From Parvibaculum sp040216885 (lineage in GTDB: Bacteria > Pseudomonadota > Alphaproteobacteria > Parvibaculales > Parvibaculaceae): a stretch of DNA of 64,000 nt. The notes below the pieces were generated by a model, which was not told the DNA's origin, searched no databases, and saw only the letters and a list, made by a program, of their open reading frames with translations. The stretch covers positions 372,001-436,000 of the forward strand of contig JAVJOG010000008.1 of the NCBI GenBank assembly GCA_040216885.1, in the 5' to 3' direction. Position numbers and translations under genes: made by a program. Positions 43,349 to 52,764 of this stretch are shown here, one piece after another. Positions within the stretch are counted from its first letter, which is position 1. Every line of letters starts with the position of its first letter.

Positions 43349-44368
43349 ATGGAAACCATGGAAATACTCGCAATCGTCTCGGCCGGCGTCATCGGCGGCG
43401 CCATCCTGATGTATGTCGTGCTCGACGGCTTCGATCTCGGCGTCGGCATTCTCTTTCCCTTTGCGCCCGGCGAAAGCGCGCGGGACGCGATGATCAACTC
43501 GGTCGCGCCGGTCTGGGACGGCAACGAGACATGGCTGGTGCTCGGCGGCGGCGGTCTGCTGGTTTTCTTCCCGACCGCCTATTCGATCGCCTTGCCCGCC
43601 TTCTACATCCCGATCATGGCGATGCTCTTTGCGCTGATCTTTCGTGGCGTCACCTTCGAGTTCCGGCACACCGCGCATACCAGCGTTCATCTGTGGAACC
43701 GCTCGTTCTTTTTCGGATCGCTGATCGCGGCTTTCATGCAGGGCGTTCTCGCCGGCGCGCTGGTGCAGGGCGTGCATGTCGAGGAGATGCGCTATGCGGG
43801 CGGCATGTTCGACTGGCTGACGCCCTTCACGGTTCTGACCGGCATCGGCGTCGTCGCGGGCTACGGCCTTCTTGGCGCGGGCTGGCTGATCTACAAGACC
43901 GAAGGTCCGTTGCAGGATTGGGCGCGACGCGCGGCCGTCGTGCTCGGTGGCGGTGTGCTGGTCGCGATGGGTGCCGTCAGCGTGATGACGCCGCTCCTGC
44001 GGCCCGCCATCGCCGAACGCTGGTTCGGCGGCATCAACCTCATTTATTTCGCGCCGGTGCCGTTCCTGACGGCGGCGCTGGCGATCTGGCTTTTCTATTC
44101 GATCTTCACGAAGCGCGAGCTGGCGCCATTCCTGTCGGCGATCGGGCTATTCATTCTCGGCTTTTTCGGCCTCGCGATCAGCCTCTATCCCGATATCGTG
44201 CCGCCTTCCGTCACCGTATGGGATGCGGTCGCGCCTTATTCCAGCGTCGTCTTCGCGCTTGTCGGCGTCGCCCTCGTGCTGCCGATGGTGCTCGGCTACA
44301 CCGTCTATGCCTATAGCGTCTTCCACGGCAAGGTGCGCGAGGGCGAAGGCTACGGCCAGCATGACTGA
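43349..44368 (+). CDS. cydB: Cytochrome bd-type ubiquinol oxidase subunit II
   Basis: A 339-aa CydB with about nine spans. It opens METMEILAIVSAGVIGG and has the DGFDLGVG and WDGNETWLV motifs. The AAGGGAGG site at 43337-43344 is strong. The small gene at 44361 overlaps its 3' end by 8 nt. Confidence 0.92.
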   Translation: METMEILAIVSAGVIGGAILMYVVLDGFDLGVGILFPFAPGESARDAMINSVAPVWDGNETWLVLGGGGLLVFFPTAYSIALPAFYIPIMAMLFALIFRGVTFEFRHTAHTSVHLWNRSFFFGSLIAAFMQGVLAGALVQGVHVEEMRYAGGMFDWLTPFTVLTGIGVVAGYGLLGAGWLIYKTEGPLQDWARRAAVVLGGGVLVAMGAVSVMTPLLRPAIAERWFGGINLIYFAPVPFLTAALAIWLFYSIFTKRELAPFLSAIGLFILGFFGLAISLYPDIVPPSVTVWDAVAPYSSVVFALVGVALVLPMVLGYTVYAYSVFHGKVREGEGYGQHD

Positions 44369-44480
44369 CGGGAAGCGGGGGCCGGGCCGCCGGCTGCTCT
44401 GGTTTGCCGGGATATGGGTCGCCGGCGTCGCGGCGCTGGCGATTTTCGGCTACGGCCTGCGCGCGCTGATCGGGCTTTAG
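44361..44480 (+). CDS. DUF2474 small membrane subunit of the bd-type oxidase
   Basis: A 39-aa protein: basic N-terminus, then one TM span (LLWFAGIWVAGVAALAIFGYGL). Proteins of the DUF2474 family are found just after cydB and are thought to act like CydX. Start ATG 44361 overlaps the cydB stop by 8 nt, so it is coupled. Confidence 0.82.
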   Translation: MTDGKRGPGRRLLWFAGIWVAGVAALAIFGYGLRALIGL

Positions 44481-44483
44481 AAT

Positions 44484-45176
44484 CTATTCGGTCAGCTCGA
44501 AAATAATCGGCACCACGAATTCGAGCGTCGCGGCGCGCATGTCCGGCGGGAAGGGCGGCAGCGGCGCGGCGCGTTCGATGGTCGCCGTCAGTTCGCGGTC
44601 GAGAATGGCCGAGCCCGTGCCGCGTACGATCCGGTAGGCGATCACGCTTCCGTCGCGCGCCACATGAACGCGCACCCTGCCCTCGCCTTCGATCCGCTGA
44701 CGCCGCGCCATGCGCGGATATTGCCGGTGGCGCGCCAGCCAGGCCGAGACGGCGGCAAAATAATCCGCCTCCATCGTTTCCTGTCCGATGCCGGTTTCGG
44801 CGGCGCCTTCGCGCGCGAGGCCTGCCGGGCCCGGTGTCGCGGCGGGGGGCGGCGGCGGTGTTTCCTCGGCTTGTGCTTCTTCGGGTTCGGGCTCGCGCGG
44901 CGCGGCGCGGCGCACCGGCGCGGGCTCCGGCTTCGGCGGTTCGACTTTTGGCGTTTCGGGCTCGGGCGGCGCGGGTTCCGCCGTTTGCGGCGCGGCGCTG
45001 AAGGCCGCGAGGTTGATCGTCGTCGCGCTCGCACCGGCCGAGGGACGCTCCAGCGCGGCGGCAACCCATTTCAGCCCCGCCACCGCCGCAAAACCGTGCA
45101 GCACCAGCGCAATGCCGATGGCGATCCAGAGATCGCGCGGGCGCGTTTCGGCGATGGGCCGGACATCGGGACGCAT
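44484..45176 (-). CDS. TonB-like energy transducer
   Basis: A 230-aa protein with an N-terminal TM span (about residues 15-38), a Pro/Glu/Lys-rich linker (about 60-125) and a TonB C-terminal domain with RHRQYPRMARRQRIEGEGRVRVHVARDGSV. It would transfer proton-motive force to outer-membrane receptors. No ExbBD or receptor is nearby. It starts 8 nt after the regulator gene. Confidence 0.78.
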   Translation of the reverse strand: MRPDVRPIAETRPRDLWIAIGIALVLHGFAAVAGLKWVAAALERPSAGASATTINLAAFSAAPQTAEPAPPEPETPKVEPPKPEPAPVRRAAPREPEPEEAQAEETPPPPPAATPGPAGLAREGAAETGIGQETMEADYFAAVSAWLARHRQYPRMARRQRIEGEGRVRVHVARDGSVIAYRIVRGTGSAILDRELTATIERAAPLPPFPPDMRAATLEFVVPIIFELTE

Positions 45177-45183
45177 CGGATTG

Positions 45184-46629
45184 TCACGCGCTCCTTGCCG
45201 GAACGCCGAAAGGCGAGATGCCGCGCACATGATCGTCGACGGTCAAACGGTGCTTCAGCGGCGGGAAGGCGCGCTGCGAACAGTCGAGCCGCTCGCACAA
45301 GCGGCAATTGACGCCGATGGGCATGGCGCCGCGCTCGTCGTCGAGATCGTAGCCCTGGCTGTAGACGAGGCGCGGCGCATGGGCGATTTCGCAACCGAGC
45401 CCCACCACATACTGGTCGCCGGGCACACCGATGCCGGAGCCGGCGCGGCTCACCGTGCGGGCGATCGAGAAATAGCGGGTGCCGTCTTCCATCTGGACTA
45501 TCTGCGTGTAGATCTGGCCCGGAACGCGGAAGGCATCATGCACATTCCAGCGCGGGCAGGTACCGCCAAAGCGGGCAAAGTGGAAGCCTGCGGCAGAAAA
45601 CCGCTTCGAGACATTGCCGGCATTGTCGACGCGAATGAGAAAGAACGGGATGCCGCGCGCGCCGGCGCGTTGCAGCGTGGTTAACCGGTGACAGACCTGC
45701 TCGAAGCTGGTGCCGAAGCGGCGGCCGAGCAGGCGGATGTCGTAGCGCGTCGCTTCCGCCGTCTTGTGGAAGGCCGCATAGGGCATCAAGAGCGCGGCGG
45801 CGAAGTAGTTCGCCAGCGAGACGCGGCAGAGGCGCTTTGCCTCGTCGCTGTCGAGCCCCGAGCTTTCCACGATGTCCTCGATGGCGCGCGACTGTTCGAA
45901 ATAGCCGAGCTGATAGGCAAGCTGGAACGAGCGCCCCGGCTGGTCGAGCAGTTCGGAGAGAAAGATCGTCTGGCGGTGGCGGTCGTAGCGCCTGAGTTCC
46001 TGCGGCATCATGTCGGCCGGCACGACGCGGGTCGAGACGCCATGCATGTCGCGCAGCGTGTTGCGCAGGCTCACATAAGGCTCGTCGGCGCCGAGGCCCA
46101 TTTGCGTGTAGAGCCGCTCGGCCGCGTCGTCGAGTTCGGGGAAATGGTTGTTGCGGCTGTTGATGAAGTCGCGCACCTCTTCCAGCGGCAGGCCCGGCGC
46201 TTCGGCGCCGTCGCCCATGTCGCGGTCGGCCAGGCGCTCGGCCAGTATCGAGCCGTTGGTGACGCTTTCCTGCCAGGCCCGGTAGAGCCGCGCCACGGCG
46301 TCGGCCGCCACCGGGCTCGCGCCGGCCATGTCCTGCAGGTCCTGGCCCGAAAGCCCGGCATCGCGGAACAGCGGATCGGCGAAGACCTCCCTGAGCGCCG
46401 TCAGCGCCTGCGCCTCGTCGTCGCCCCCCAGCGTCCGAAGCTCGACGTCGTAGACCTCGGCCAGCTTCAGCAGTATCTGCACCGAGACCGGGCGCTGGTC
46501 GCGCTCGATCAGGTTCAGGTAGCTCGCCGAAATGCCGAGATCGGCCGCCATGCGCGCCTGAGTCAGTCCGCGCTCGCGCCGGAGCCGCCTAATGCGCGGG
46601 CCGGCAAAGACTTTTTTGTCCGACGCCAT
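45184..46629 (-). CDS. Short-chain acyl-CoA-type XRE regulator (ScfR/RamB family)
   Basis: A 481-aa regulator. XRE HTH at about 11-65 (GPRIRRLRRERGLTQARMAADLGISASYLNLIERDQRP). The rest is the two-domain ScfR part (IrrE-like then the C-terminal Cys-bearing domain with NCRLCERLDCSQRAFPPL, about 445-465, four Cys). RamB, PccR and MccR of this family control acetate and propionate genes by sensing acyl-CoA. It is divergent from malate synthase (217 bp), so that is the expected target. Followed by the TonB-like gene. Confidence 0.88.
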   Translation of the reverse strand: MASDKKVFAGPRIRRLRRERGLTQARMAADLGISASYLNLIERDQRPVSVQILLKLAEVYDVELRTLGGDDEAQALTALREVFADPLFRDAGLSGQDLQDMAGASPVAADAVARLYRAWQESVTNGSILAERLADRDMGDGAEAPGLPLEEVRDFINSRNNHFPELDDAAERLYTQMGLGADEPYVSLRNTLRDMHGVSTRVVPADMMPQELRRYDRHRQTIFLSELLDQPGRSFQLAYQLGYFEQSRAIEDIVESSGLDSDEAKRLCRVSLANYFAAALLMPYAAFHKTAEATRYDIRLLGRRFGTSFEQVCHRLTTLQRAGARGIPFFLIRVDNAGNVSKRFSAAGFHFARFGGTCPRWNVHDAFRVPGQIYTQIVQMEDGTRYFSIARTVSRAGSGIGVPGDQYVVGLGCEIAHAPRLVYSQGYDLDDERGAMPIGVNCRLCERLDCSQRAFPPLKHRLTVDDHVRGISPFGVPARSA

Positions 46630-46672
46630 GTCCTGAATCTCCCGCTTTCAGAGCCAGTTTTCCGCACCTTAA

Positions 46673-46732
46673 TTTACAATATTTACATAATCAACAGAAT
46701 CGCACGAGAATCTTGTGAAGTTCTTTACTTCA
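46673..46732. promoter_or_regulatory. Possible ScfR/RamB sites between regulator and aceBA
   Basis: TTTACA occurs twice, 9 bp apart (46673 and 46682), in an AT-rich stretch next to the regulator start. Further on is a perfect inverted repeat TGAAGT-N5-ACTTCA (46716-46732). Both lie within the divergent region and could bind the regulator; which does is not decidable by eye. Confidence 0.4.
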
Positions 46733-46846
46733 ATAATTTCAATCACTTAGGAAAAATTGGACAAGAAGCTGTCGAGATTGTATGACCGCGCGCATCGGAA
46801 CACCGTCAAGACCGGCCCCAACACCGGCCAAGGGAGGCGAGCGAGC

Positions 46847-48472
46847 ATGAGCACCAGCGCAGCCACGAAGATTGCCGACGGCATTGCCGTCAAGGGCGCG
46901 ATGAAGCCGGGCTATGAGCGCGTGCTGACGGCGGACGCGCTGGCCTTCGCCGCCGAGATCGAACGCAAGTTCGGCGCGCGCCGGCTGGAGCTGCTGGCGG
47001 CCCGCGCCGAGCGGCAGAAGAAGTTCGACGCCGGCGAGCTGCCGGACTTCCTGCCCGAGACGAAGGCGATCCGCGAGGGCGACTGGAAGGTCGCACCGAT
47101 CCCCAAGGATCTGCTCGACCGCCGCACCGAGATCACCGGTCCGGTCGACAACCGCAAGATGGTCATCAACGCGCTCAATTCCGGCGCGCAGTCCTACATG
47201 ACCGACTTCGAGGACGCCGCGGCGCCGACCTGGGACAACATGATCGGCGGCCAGCTCAATATGATGGCCTATTGGGACAAACAGATCGGCTTCACCGACG
47301 AGACCAACGGCAAGCGCTACGACGTGATCGAAAAGCCCGCGACGCTGATCGTCCGGCCGCGCGGCTGGCATCTGGAAGAAGCCCATGTCGAGATCGACGG
47401 CAAGCCGATGTCGGGCGGGTTGTTCGATTTCGCGCTCTATTTCTTCCACAACGCGAAGAAGCAGATCGCTTCCGGTTCCGGCCCCTATTTCTATCTGCCG
47501 AAGATGGAGAGCCACAAGGAAGCCCGCCTCTGGAACGACGTCTTCGTTCACGCGCAGAAGGCGCTCGGCATCAAGAACGGAACCATCAAGGTCACGGTGC
47601 TGATCGAGACGCTGCCCGCCGCCTTCGAGATGCACGAAATTCTTTTTGAGCTGAAAGACCACATTGTCGGCCTCAATTGCGGCCGCTGGGACTACATTTT
47701 CAGCTACATCAAGCGGCTCGGCAAAAACCCCAACTTCATCCTGCCCGACCGCGCGCAGGTGGTGATGGGCGACGCTTTCCTCAACGCCTATTCGCTGCTG
47801 CTGGTCAAGACCTGCCACGAGCGCGGCGCCTTCGCGATGGGCGGCATGGCGGCGCAGATCCCGGTCAAGGGCGATGAAGCGGCCAACAATGCCGCTTTCA
47901 ATAAAGTCCGCGCCGACAAGGAACGTGAGGCCACCAACGGTCACGACGGCACCTGGGTCGCGCATCCCGATCTCGTCGCCGTGGCGATGGAGATTTTCGG
48001 CAAGCTCGAAGGGCCGAACCAGCTCGCCCGCCAGCGCCAGGACGTCAATGTCGGCCAGAAGGAACTGCTCGCGCCGCATAAGGGCGAGCGCACCGAACAC
48101 GGGCTGCGCGAATGCTGCCGCGTCGGCGTGCAATATATCGAAGCCTGGATCGGCGGCCGCGGCGCCGTGCCGCTCTACAACCTGATGGAAGACGCTGCCA
48201 CCGCCGAGATCAGCCGCACGCAGATCTGGCAGTGGATCTATCACGGCGCGGCACTTTCGGATGGCCGCAAGGTCACGCCCGAACTCTTCGACGACATTCT
48301 CGCCGATGAAATGAAGACGCTTCGCGAAACGCTGGGCGAGGCGCGCTGGAACGACGGTCACTTCGAGGCGGCGATCCGCCTCTTTGCCGACATGACCAAG
48401 GCGCAGGATTGCGAGGAATTCCTGACCCTGCCGGCCTATCGCCTCATTCTCGAGAACGAAACCCATCCCTGA
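46847..48472 (+). CDS. aceB: Malate synthase A
   Basis: A 541-aa malate synthase of the A type. Motifs: FEDAAAPTWDN, LIVRPRGWHLEE (catalytic Arg), IETLPAAFEMHEILFELKDHIVGLNCGRWDYIFSYIK and the C-terminal Asp region ECCRVGVQYIEAWIGGRGAVPLYNLMEDAATAEISR. It joins glyoxylate and acetyl-CoA. The ATG at 46847 follows AAGGGAGGC. Followed by aceA (54-bp gap). Confidence 0.93.
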   Translation: MSTSAATKIADGIAVKGAMKPGYERVLTADALAFAAEIERKFGARRLELLAARAERQKKFDAGELPDFLPETKAIREGDWKVAPIPKDLLDRRTEITGPVDNRKMVINALNSGAQSYMTDFEDAAAPTWDNMIGGQLNMMAYWDKQIGFTDETNGKRYDVIEKPATLIVRPRGWHLEEAHVEIDGKPMSGGLFDFALYFFHNAKKQIASGSGPYFYLPKMESHKEARLWNDVFVHAQKALGIKNGTIKVTVLIETLPAAFEMHEILFELKDHIVGLNCGRWDYIFSYIKRLGKNPNFILPDRAQVVMGDAFLNAYSLLLVKTCHERGAFAMGGMAAQIPVKGDEAANNAAFNKVRADKEREATNGHDGTWVAHPDLVAVAMEIFGKLEGPNQLARQRQDVNVGQKELLAPHKGERTEHGLRECCRVGVQYIEAWIGGRGAVPLYNLMEDAATAEISRTQIWQWIYHGAALSDGRKVTPELFDDILADEMKTLRETLGEARWNDGHFEAAIRLFADMTKAQDCEEFLTLPAYRLILENETHP

Positions 48473-48526
48473 ATCGAAACAAGTCTGAACCTGAACCCCA
48501 TCCTGACCCCGTCTGAGGACAGTCCA

Positions 48527-49825
48527 ATGAGCAAGAAGACCTTCTACGATCTCGTTCCCGGAGCGCCCAAGGGCCGCTTCGACAATGTGAAGCGCAACTA
48601 CTCGGTCGAAGACGTCGAGAAGCTGCGCGGCTCCTTCCCCATCGAGCACACGCTGGCGACACGCGGTGCCAACAAGCTCTGGGAATTGCTGCACACGACC
48701 GATTATGTGCATTCGCTGGGTGCGCTTTCGGGCAACCAGGCCATGCAGATGGCCCGTGCGGGCCTCAAGGCCATCTACCTTTCGGGCTGGCAGGTCGCCG
48801 CCGACGCCAACACGGCCGGCGCGATGTATCCCGACCAGTCGCTCTACCCGGCGAACGCCGGACCCGAGCTTGCCAAGAAGATCAACCGCGCCCTGAAGCG
48901 CGCCGACGAGATCGAGCATTCGGAAGGCGGCGCCAAGCGCGACTGGTTCCTGCCGATCGTCGCCGACGCCGAAGCCGGTTTCGGCGGCCCGCTCAACTGC
49001 TTCGAAATCATGAAGGCTTACATCGAAGCCGGCGCCTCGGGCGTTCACTACGAAGACCAGCTGGCATCGGAAAAGAAGTGCGGCCATCTCGGCGGCAAGG
49101 TTCTGATCCCGAGCCGTGCGCATGAGCGCAATCTCAACGCGGCGCGCCTCGGCGCCGACGTCATGGGCACGCCGACGCTCATCATGGCGCGCACCGACGC
49201 CGAAAGCGCGAACCTGATCACGTCGGACATCGACGAGCGCGATCACGCGTTCATCGATTTCGACAAGGGCCGCACCATCGAAGGCTTCTATCGCTTGAAG
49301 CCGGGCACGGGCGTCGATCATTGCATCAAGCGCGGCCTCTCCTTCGCGCCTTATGCCGACCTGTTGTGGTGGGAAACCTCGAAGCCGAACCTCGACGACG
49401 CCAAGCGTTTCGCCGAAGCGATCAAGAAGGAATATCCGGATCAGCTTCTGGCCTACAACTGCTCGCCGTCCTTCAACTGGGAAGCAAATCTCGACAAGGC
49501 GACGATTTCGAAGTTCCAGAAGGAAATCGCCGCGATGGGCTACAAGTACCAGTTCGTGACGCTGGCGGGCTTCCACCAGCTCAACCACGGCATGTTCGAA
49601 CTGGCGTCGGGCTATCGCGACCGCGGCATGGCGGCCTATTCGGAACTGCAGCAGGCCGAATTCGCCTCGGAAGCCAAGGGCTACACGGCGACGCGTCACC
49701 AGCGCGAAGTCGGCACCGGCTATTTCGACCTCGTGTCGATTGCGGCGGCCGGCGGCGAAAGCTCCACAACGGCGCTCGGCGACTCGACCGAAGCCGACCA
49801 GTTCAAGAAGGCCAGCGCGCACTAA
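48527..49825 (+). CDS. aceA: Isocitrate lyase
   Basis: A 432-aa isocitrate lyase. The catalytic Cys is in KKCGHLGGKV (about residues 185-194); IVADAEAGFGG and ARTDAESANLI are the metal and substrate loops. It cleaves isocitrate to glyoxylate and succinate. With malate synthase it forms the glyoxylate shunt for growth on fatty acids or acetate. Strong terminator at 49853. Confidence 0.95.
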   Translation: MSKKTFYDLVPGAPKGRFDNVKRNYSVEDVEKLRGSFPIEHTLATRGANKLWELLHTTDYVHSLGALSGNQAMQMARAGLKAIYLSGWQVAADANTAGAMYPDQSLYPANAGPELAKKINRALKRADEIEHSEGGAKRDWFLPIVADAEAGFGGPLNCFEIMKAYIEAGASGVHYEDQLASEKKCGHLGGKVLIPSRAHERNLNAARLGADVMGTPTLIMARTDAESANLITSDIDERDHAFIDFDKGRTIEGFYRLKPGTGVDHCIKRGLSFAPYADLLWWETSKPNLDDAKRFAEAIKKEYPDQLLAYNCSPSFNWEANLDKATISKFQKEIAAMGYKYQFVTLAGFHQLNHGMFELASGYRDRGMAAYSELQQAEFASEAKGYTATRHQREVGTGYFDLVSIAAAGGESSTTALGDSTEADQFKKASAH

Positions 49826-49852
49826 ACGGCGTCTTCGACTGACCAGACGATC

Positions 49853-49882
49853 AAAGCCGCCGGGGCAACCCGGCGGCTTTTT
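49853..49882 (+). terminator. aceBA terminator
   Basis: AAAGCCGCCGGG (49853-49864), GCAA loop, CCCGGCGGCTTT (49869-49880) and further T. Perfect 12-bp stem. It can also work on the minus strand, ending the gene at 49901. Confidence 0.9.
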
Positions 49883-49900
49883 ATATTGAATGGTTTGCGG

Positions 49901-50293
49901 TCAGAGGGCCCGCCGTACACCGAGAAATTGCAATTCGGCGAGAACCGCGACGGCCACCGCCTGCGCCACCACGAAAGCGACGCCCAGCGCGTTGAGGTCG
50001 AAGACCCCGAGTGCGAGCACCGCGACGGATGCAACCACCCAGAGTGCGTTGCCGGCGATTACCGCCTCGACGGCGCCGGCGGCGGGCGGCTCGGCCCGGC
50101 CGATCAGCACGAGAGCCGCCGTCCAGGGCAGGAAGGCAATGCCGACCCAGAAGAGGAAGCCGGCAGGCAGCCCCGTCAGCTGGGCGACCAGCCCCGAACC
50201 GGCGATGAAGAACGCGGCCATGGCGCCGCTGGCGGCGGCGTCCGCCAGTACGGCGTGACGGGCGGAAATGGAATTGACGATTGCGAGGGCCAT
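49901..50293 (-). CDS. Small polytopic membrane protein
   Basis: A 130-aa protein with four hydrophobic spans (about 18-45, 46-65, 75-97, 101-121). No family is named with confidence. It is divergent from the MmyB-type regulator with 130 bp between, the usual layout for a regulator and its target. Confidence 0.65.
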   Translation of the reverse strand: MALAIVNSISARHAVLADAAASGAMAAFFIAGSGLVAQLTGLPAGFLFWVGIAFLPWTAALVLIGRAEPPAAGAVEAVIAGNALWVVASVAVLALGVFDLNALGVAFVVAQAVAVAVLAELQFLGVRRAL

Positions 50294-50372
50294 TGGAAAT
50301 CTCCTTTGCTGCGGTTTCGGCTTCGTTTCTCCGTGTGCCCGTCACAAATGAGCCCGGAACGGCGCGAAGTCG

Positions 50373-50389
50373 ATTACGCGGGAGGTAAT
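50373..50389. promoter_or_regulatory. Candidate operator ATTAC-N7-GTAAT
   Basis: A short perfect inverted repeat ATTAC (50373-50377), seven G-rich bases, GTAAT (50385-50389), sits 35 bp before the XRE regulator start and 80 bp before the divergent membrane gene. It is the only clear dyad in the gap. Confidence 0.45.
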
Positions 50390-50423
50390 TGTCCGTCGGC
50401 GCGGAGCCGCCTAGTCTCTCCCC

Positions 50424-51215
50424 ATGAACATGCACACCCCACCCGTCGGCGAGCGCCTGCGCGAATGGCGGCAGCGCCGCCGCCTCAGCCAGCTCGCCTT
50501 TGCCTGCGACGCCGACATCTCGGCGCGGCATCTGAGCTTTCTCGAAACCGGCCGTTCGCGGCCGAGCCGCGACATGCTGCTGCATCTGGCCGAACTGCTC
50601 GACGTACCCTTCCGCGAGCGCAACGAATTGCTGCTCGCCGCCGGCTTCGCGCCGGTCTATTCCGAAGCCGGGCTCGACAGCCCCGATGCGGCGGCGGCGC
50701 GGCGCGCGGTCGATATGGTACTGAAAGGCAGCGAGCCCTATCCGGCGCTTGCCGTCGACCGGCACTGGAACCTCGTCGCAGCCAATGACGCCGCCGGGCT
50801 CTTCCTGCAGGACGTCGATCCCGCCCTGCTCGCCGCACCGGTCAATGTGTTGCGGTTGAGCCTCGATCCGCGCGGGCTCGCTCCCCGCATCGAAAATCTC
50901 GCCGGCTGGCGTTCGCATATCTTCATGCGGCTCGAACGCCAGGTCGCGCAGACCGCCGATGCGGGCCTCGCGGCGCTGCTCGAGGAATTGAAGGCGATGC
51001 CGGGCGGCACGAATGAAGACGGCGCGGACGATTATGGCGGGCTGATCGCGCCGCTGAAAATCCGCGCGGAAGGCGGCACGCTGACCTTCTTCACCGCCAC
51101 CACTGTTTTCGGCACGGCGGTCGACATTTCGTTTTCGGAACTGGTGATCGAATCCTTCTTCCCCGGCGACGCCTTCACCGCGGCCGCGATGCGCGCCGCG
51201 ATGGGAGACGCCTGA
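50424..51215 (+). CDS. XRE regulator with MmyB-type ligand domain
   Basis: A 263-aa protein. XRE HTH at about 7-62 (VGERLREWRQRRRLSQLAFACDADISARHLSFLETGRSRPS). The C-terminal MmyB-like domain (about 95-260) contains DRHWNLVAAND and a PAS-like core that binds fatty acids in some members. Start ATG 50424 has no strong ribosome site. Likely controls its divergent neighbour. Confidence 0.83.
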   Translation: MNMHTPPVGERLREWRQRRRLSQLAFACDADISARHLSFLETGRSRPSRDMLLHLAELLDVPFRERNELLLAAGFAPVYSEAGLDSPDAAAARRAVDMVLKGSEPYPALAVDRHWNLVAANDAAGLFLQDVDPALLAAPVNVLRLSLDPRGLAPRIENLAGWRSHIFMRLERQVAQTADAGLAALLEELKAMPGGTNEDGADDYGGLIAPLKIRAEGGTLTFFTATTVFGTAVDISFSELVIESFFPGDAFTAAAMRAAMGDA

Positions 51216-51237
51216 CGCCGGGCCGCTTCTCCCGCCC

Positions 51238-52764
51238 CTATTCCGCGGCCGCCACTGCCGTTCCGATGCCGTCGGCGGCGCCTTGCGCGCTTGTCGTCCG
51301 TGTACGGATATTGAACTCGGCGAAATTCGGGCGGCGCACCCGCCACCAGTATTTGAAGGTGTAGTTGGCCCAGTTGTTGGTCACCTTGCCCGACGCCGTC
51401 TTGTACCAGCTCGTGCATCCGCTTGCGAAAACCGATTTCGCATTGTCGGCCTGCACGCCCTCGTTCGAGGCGCGCTGTACCTCCGGCTTCACGTCGAGAT
51501 AGAGCAGGTCGTCGTTGCGAAGTTTCTTCACGCATTGCGTAATGTAGTTCGCCTGGCATTCGATCATGAAGATGATCGAGTTGTGACCGAGATTGGTGTT
51601 CGGCCCGTAGAGCATGAAAAAATTCGGGAAGCCCGCCACCGTCATGCCGTGATGCGCCTCGGCACCCGTCTTCCAGGCGTCCTTCAGGTCGCGTCCGGCC
51701 AGACCCTTCATCGACATCGGCCCGAGGAAATGCGTCGTGTCGAAGCCGGTGCCGTAGATCAGCACGTCGAAGTCGCGCTGCTTGCCGTCCTTCGTGCGGA
51801 TACCGCTCGCGTTGATTTCATCAACGCCTTCCGTCACCACGTCGACATGATCCATGCCCATGGTCGGCCACCAGTCGTTGGCGAAGAGCACGCGCTTGCA
51901 GCCGGGCTCGTAATCCGGTGTCAGTTTCCGCTTCTTTTCGGGATCGGAGACGTAGAGGTTCATCTCGTCGATGCCCATCTGCTTCAGCTTGTCGCCCGAG
52001 GTATGGAACGAACGGAACAGCAGCTCGCCGAACCAGTAGGTCTTCCAGCGCTGGATATTCATCGTCCAGGGCAGCGCGCGGTAGAGCGCCTTTTCCCAGC
52101 CGTAAAATTCGCGTTGCGGGCGCGGCAGCACCCAGCTTGCCGAACGCTGGAAAATCGTGACGCTGCCGGCTTCCTTCGCGATCTCGGGCACGAACTGGAT
52201 GGCGGATGCGCCATTGCCGATGACGGCGATGCGCTTGCCCTTGAGGTCGACATCGTGGTTCCACTGCGCCGAGTGCCAGCTATCGCCCTGAAAATTCTCG
52301 CGGCCCTTGATGTCGGGCCAGACCGGCCGGTGCAACTGGCCGGTGCCCGCTGCCACGACATGGGCGGTGAAGCTGCGGTCGCCGGATTTCAATGTCCATG
52401 CGCCGCTCGCTTCGTCGAAACGAGCGTCGTCGATTTCGGTATTGAAGCGGATGTGACCGCGCAGCCCGTATTTGTCGACGACGGATTCGAGGTAGTCCTT
52501 GATGTCGGCGGCGAAGACATATTTCTTCGTCCAGGTCGGCCGCATGTCGAAGGAGTATTGATACATGTGCAGCGGCACGTCGCAGGAACAACCCGGATAG
52601 GTGTTCTCGCGCCAGGTGCCGCCGATCCCGGATGCCTTTTCGTAGATCGTGAAATCGGCGATGCCCGCCTGTTTCAGTTTGATCGCCGTGCAGATGCCCG
52701 CGACGCCCGCGCCGAGAATGGCGACGCTGGGGCCGGCGGCTGCTTTCGCTTGAGCCAAGGCCAT
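51238..52764 (-). CDS. Flavin-containing monooxygenase (Baeyer-Villiger type)
   Basis: A 508-aa class B monooxygenase. FAD fold GAGVAGI (about 19-25), the GTWRENTYPGCSCDVP block (about 49-64), the fingerprint-like FQGDSWHSAQW near residue 155 (F-x-G-x-x-x-H-x3-W) and the NADPH motif GNGASA (about 182-187). The fingerprint is that of Baeyer-Villiger or related enzymes. Substrate unknown. The ATG at 52764 follows GGGAGGGAAAC. Confidence 0.87.
   Translation of the reverse strand: MALAQAKAAAGPSVAILGAGVAGICTAIKLKQAGIADFTIYEKASGIGGTWRENTYPGCSCDVPLHMYQYSFDMRPTWTKKYVFAADIKDYLESVVDKYGLRGHIRFNTEIDDARFDEASGAWTLKSGDRSFTAHVVAAGTGQLHRPVWPDIKGRENFQGDSWHSAQWNHDVDLKGKRIAVIGNGASAIQFVPEIAKEAGSVTIFQRSASWVLPRPQREFYGWEKALYRALPWTMNIQRWKTYWFGELLFRSFHTSGDKLKQMGIDEMNLYVSDPEKKRKLTPDYEPGCKRVLFANDWWPTMGMDHVDVVTEGVDEINASGIRTKDGKQRDFDVLIYGTGFDTTHFLGPMSMKGLAGRDLKDAWKTGAEAHHGMTVAGFPNFFMLYGPNTNLGHNSIIFMIECQANYITQCVKKLRNDDLLYLDVKPEVQRASNEGVQADNAKSVFASGCTSWYKTASGKVTNNWANYTFKYWWRVRRPNFAEFNIRTRTTSAQGAADGIGTAVAAAE

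Noticed and set aside
46739..49822. A 1027-codon open frame on the minus strand opposite aceBA
   Set aside because: It is a shadow frame of GC-rich codons; the plus strand carries clear malate synthase and isocitrate lyase.
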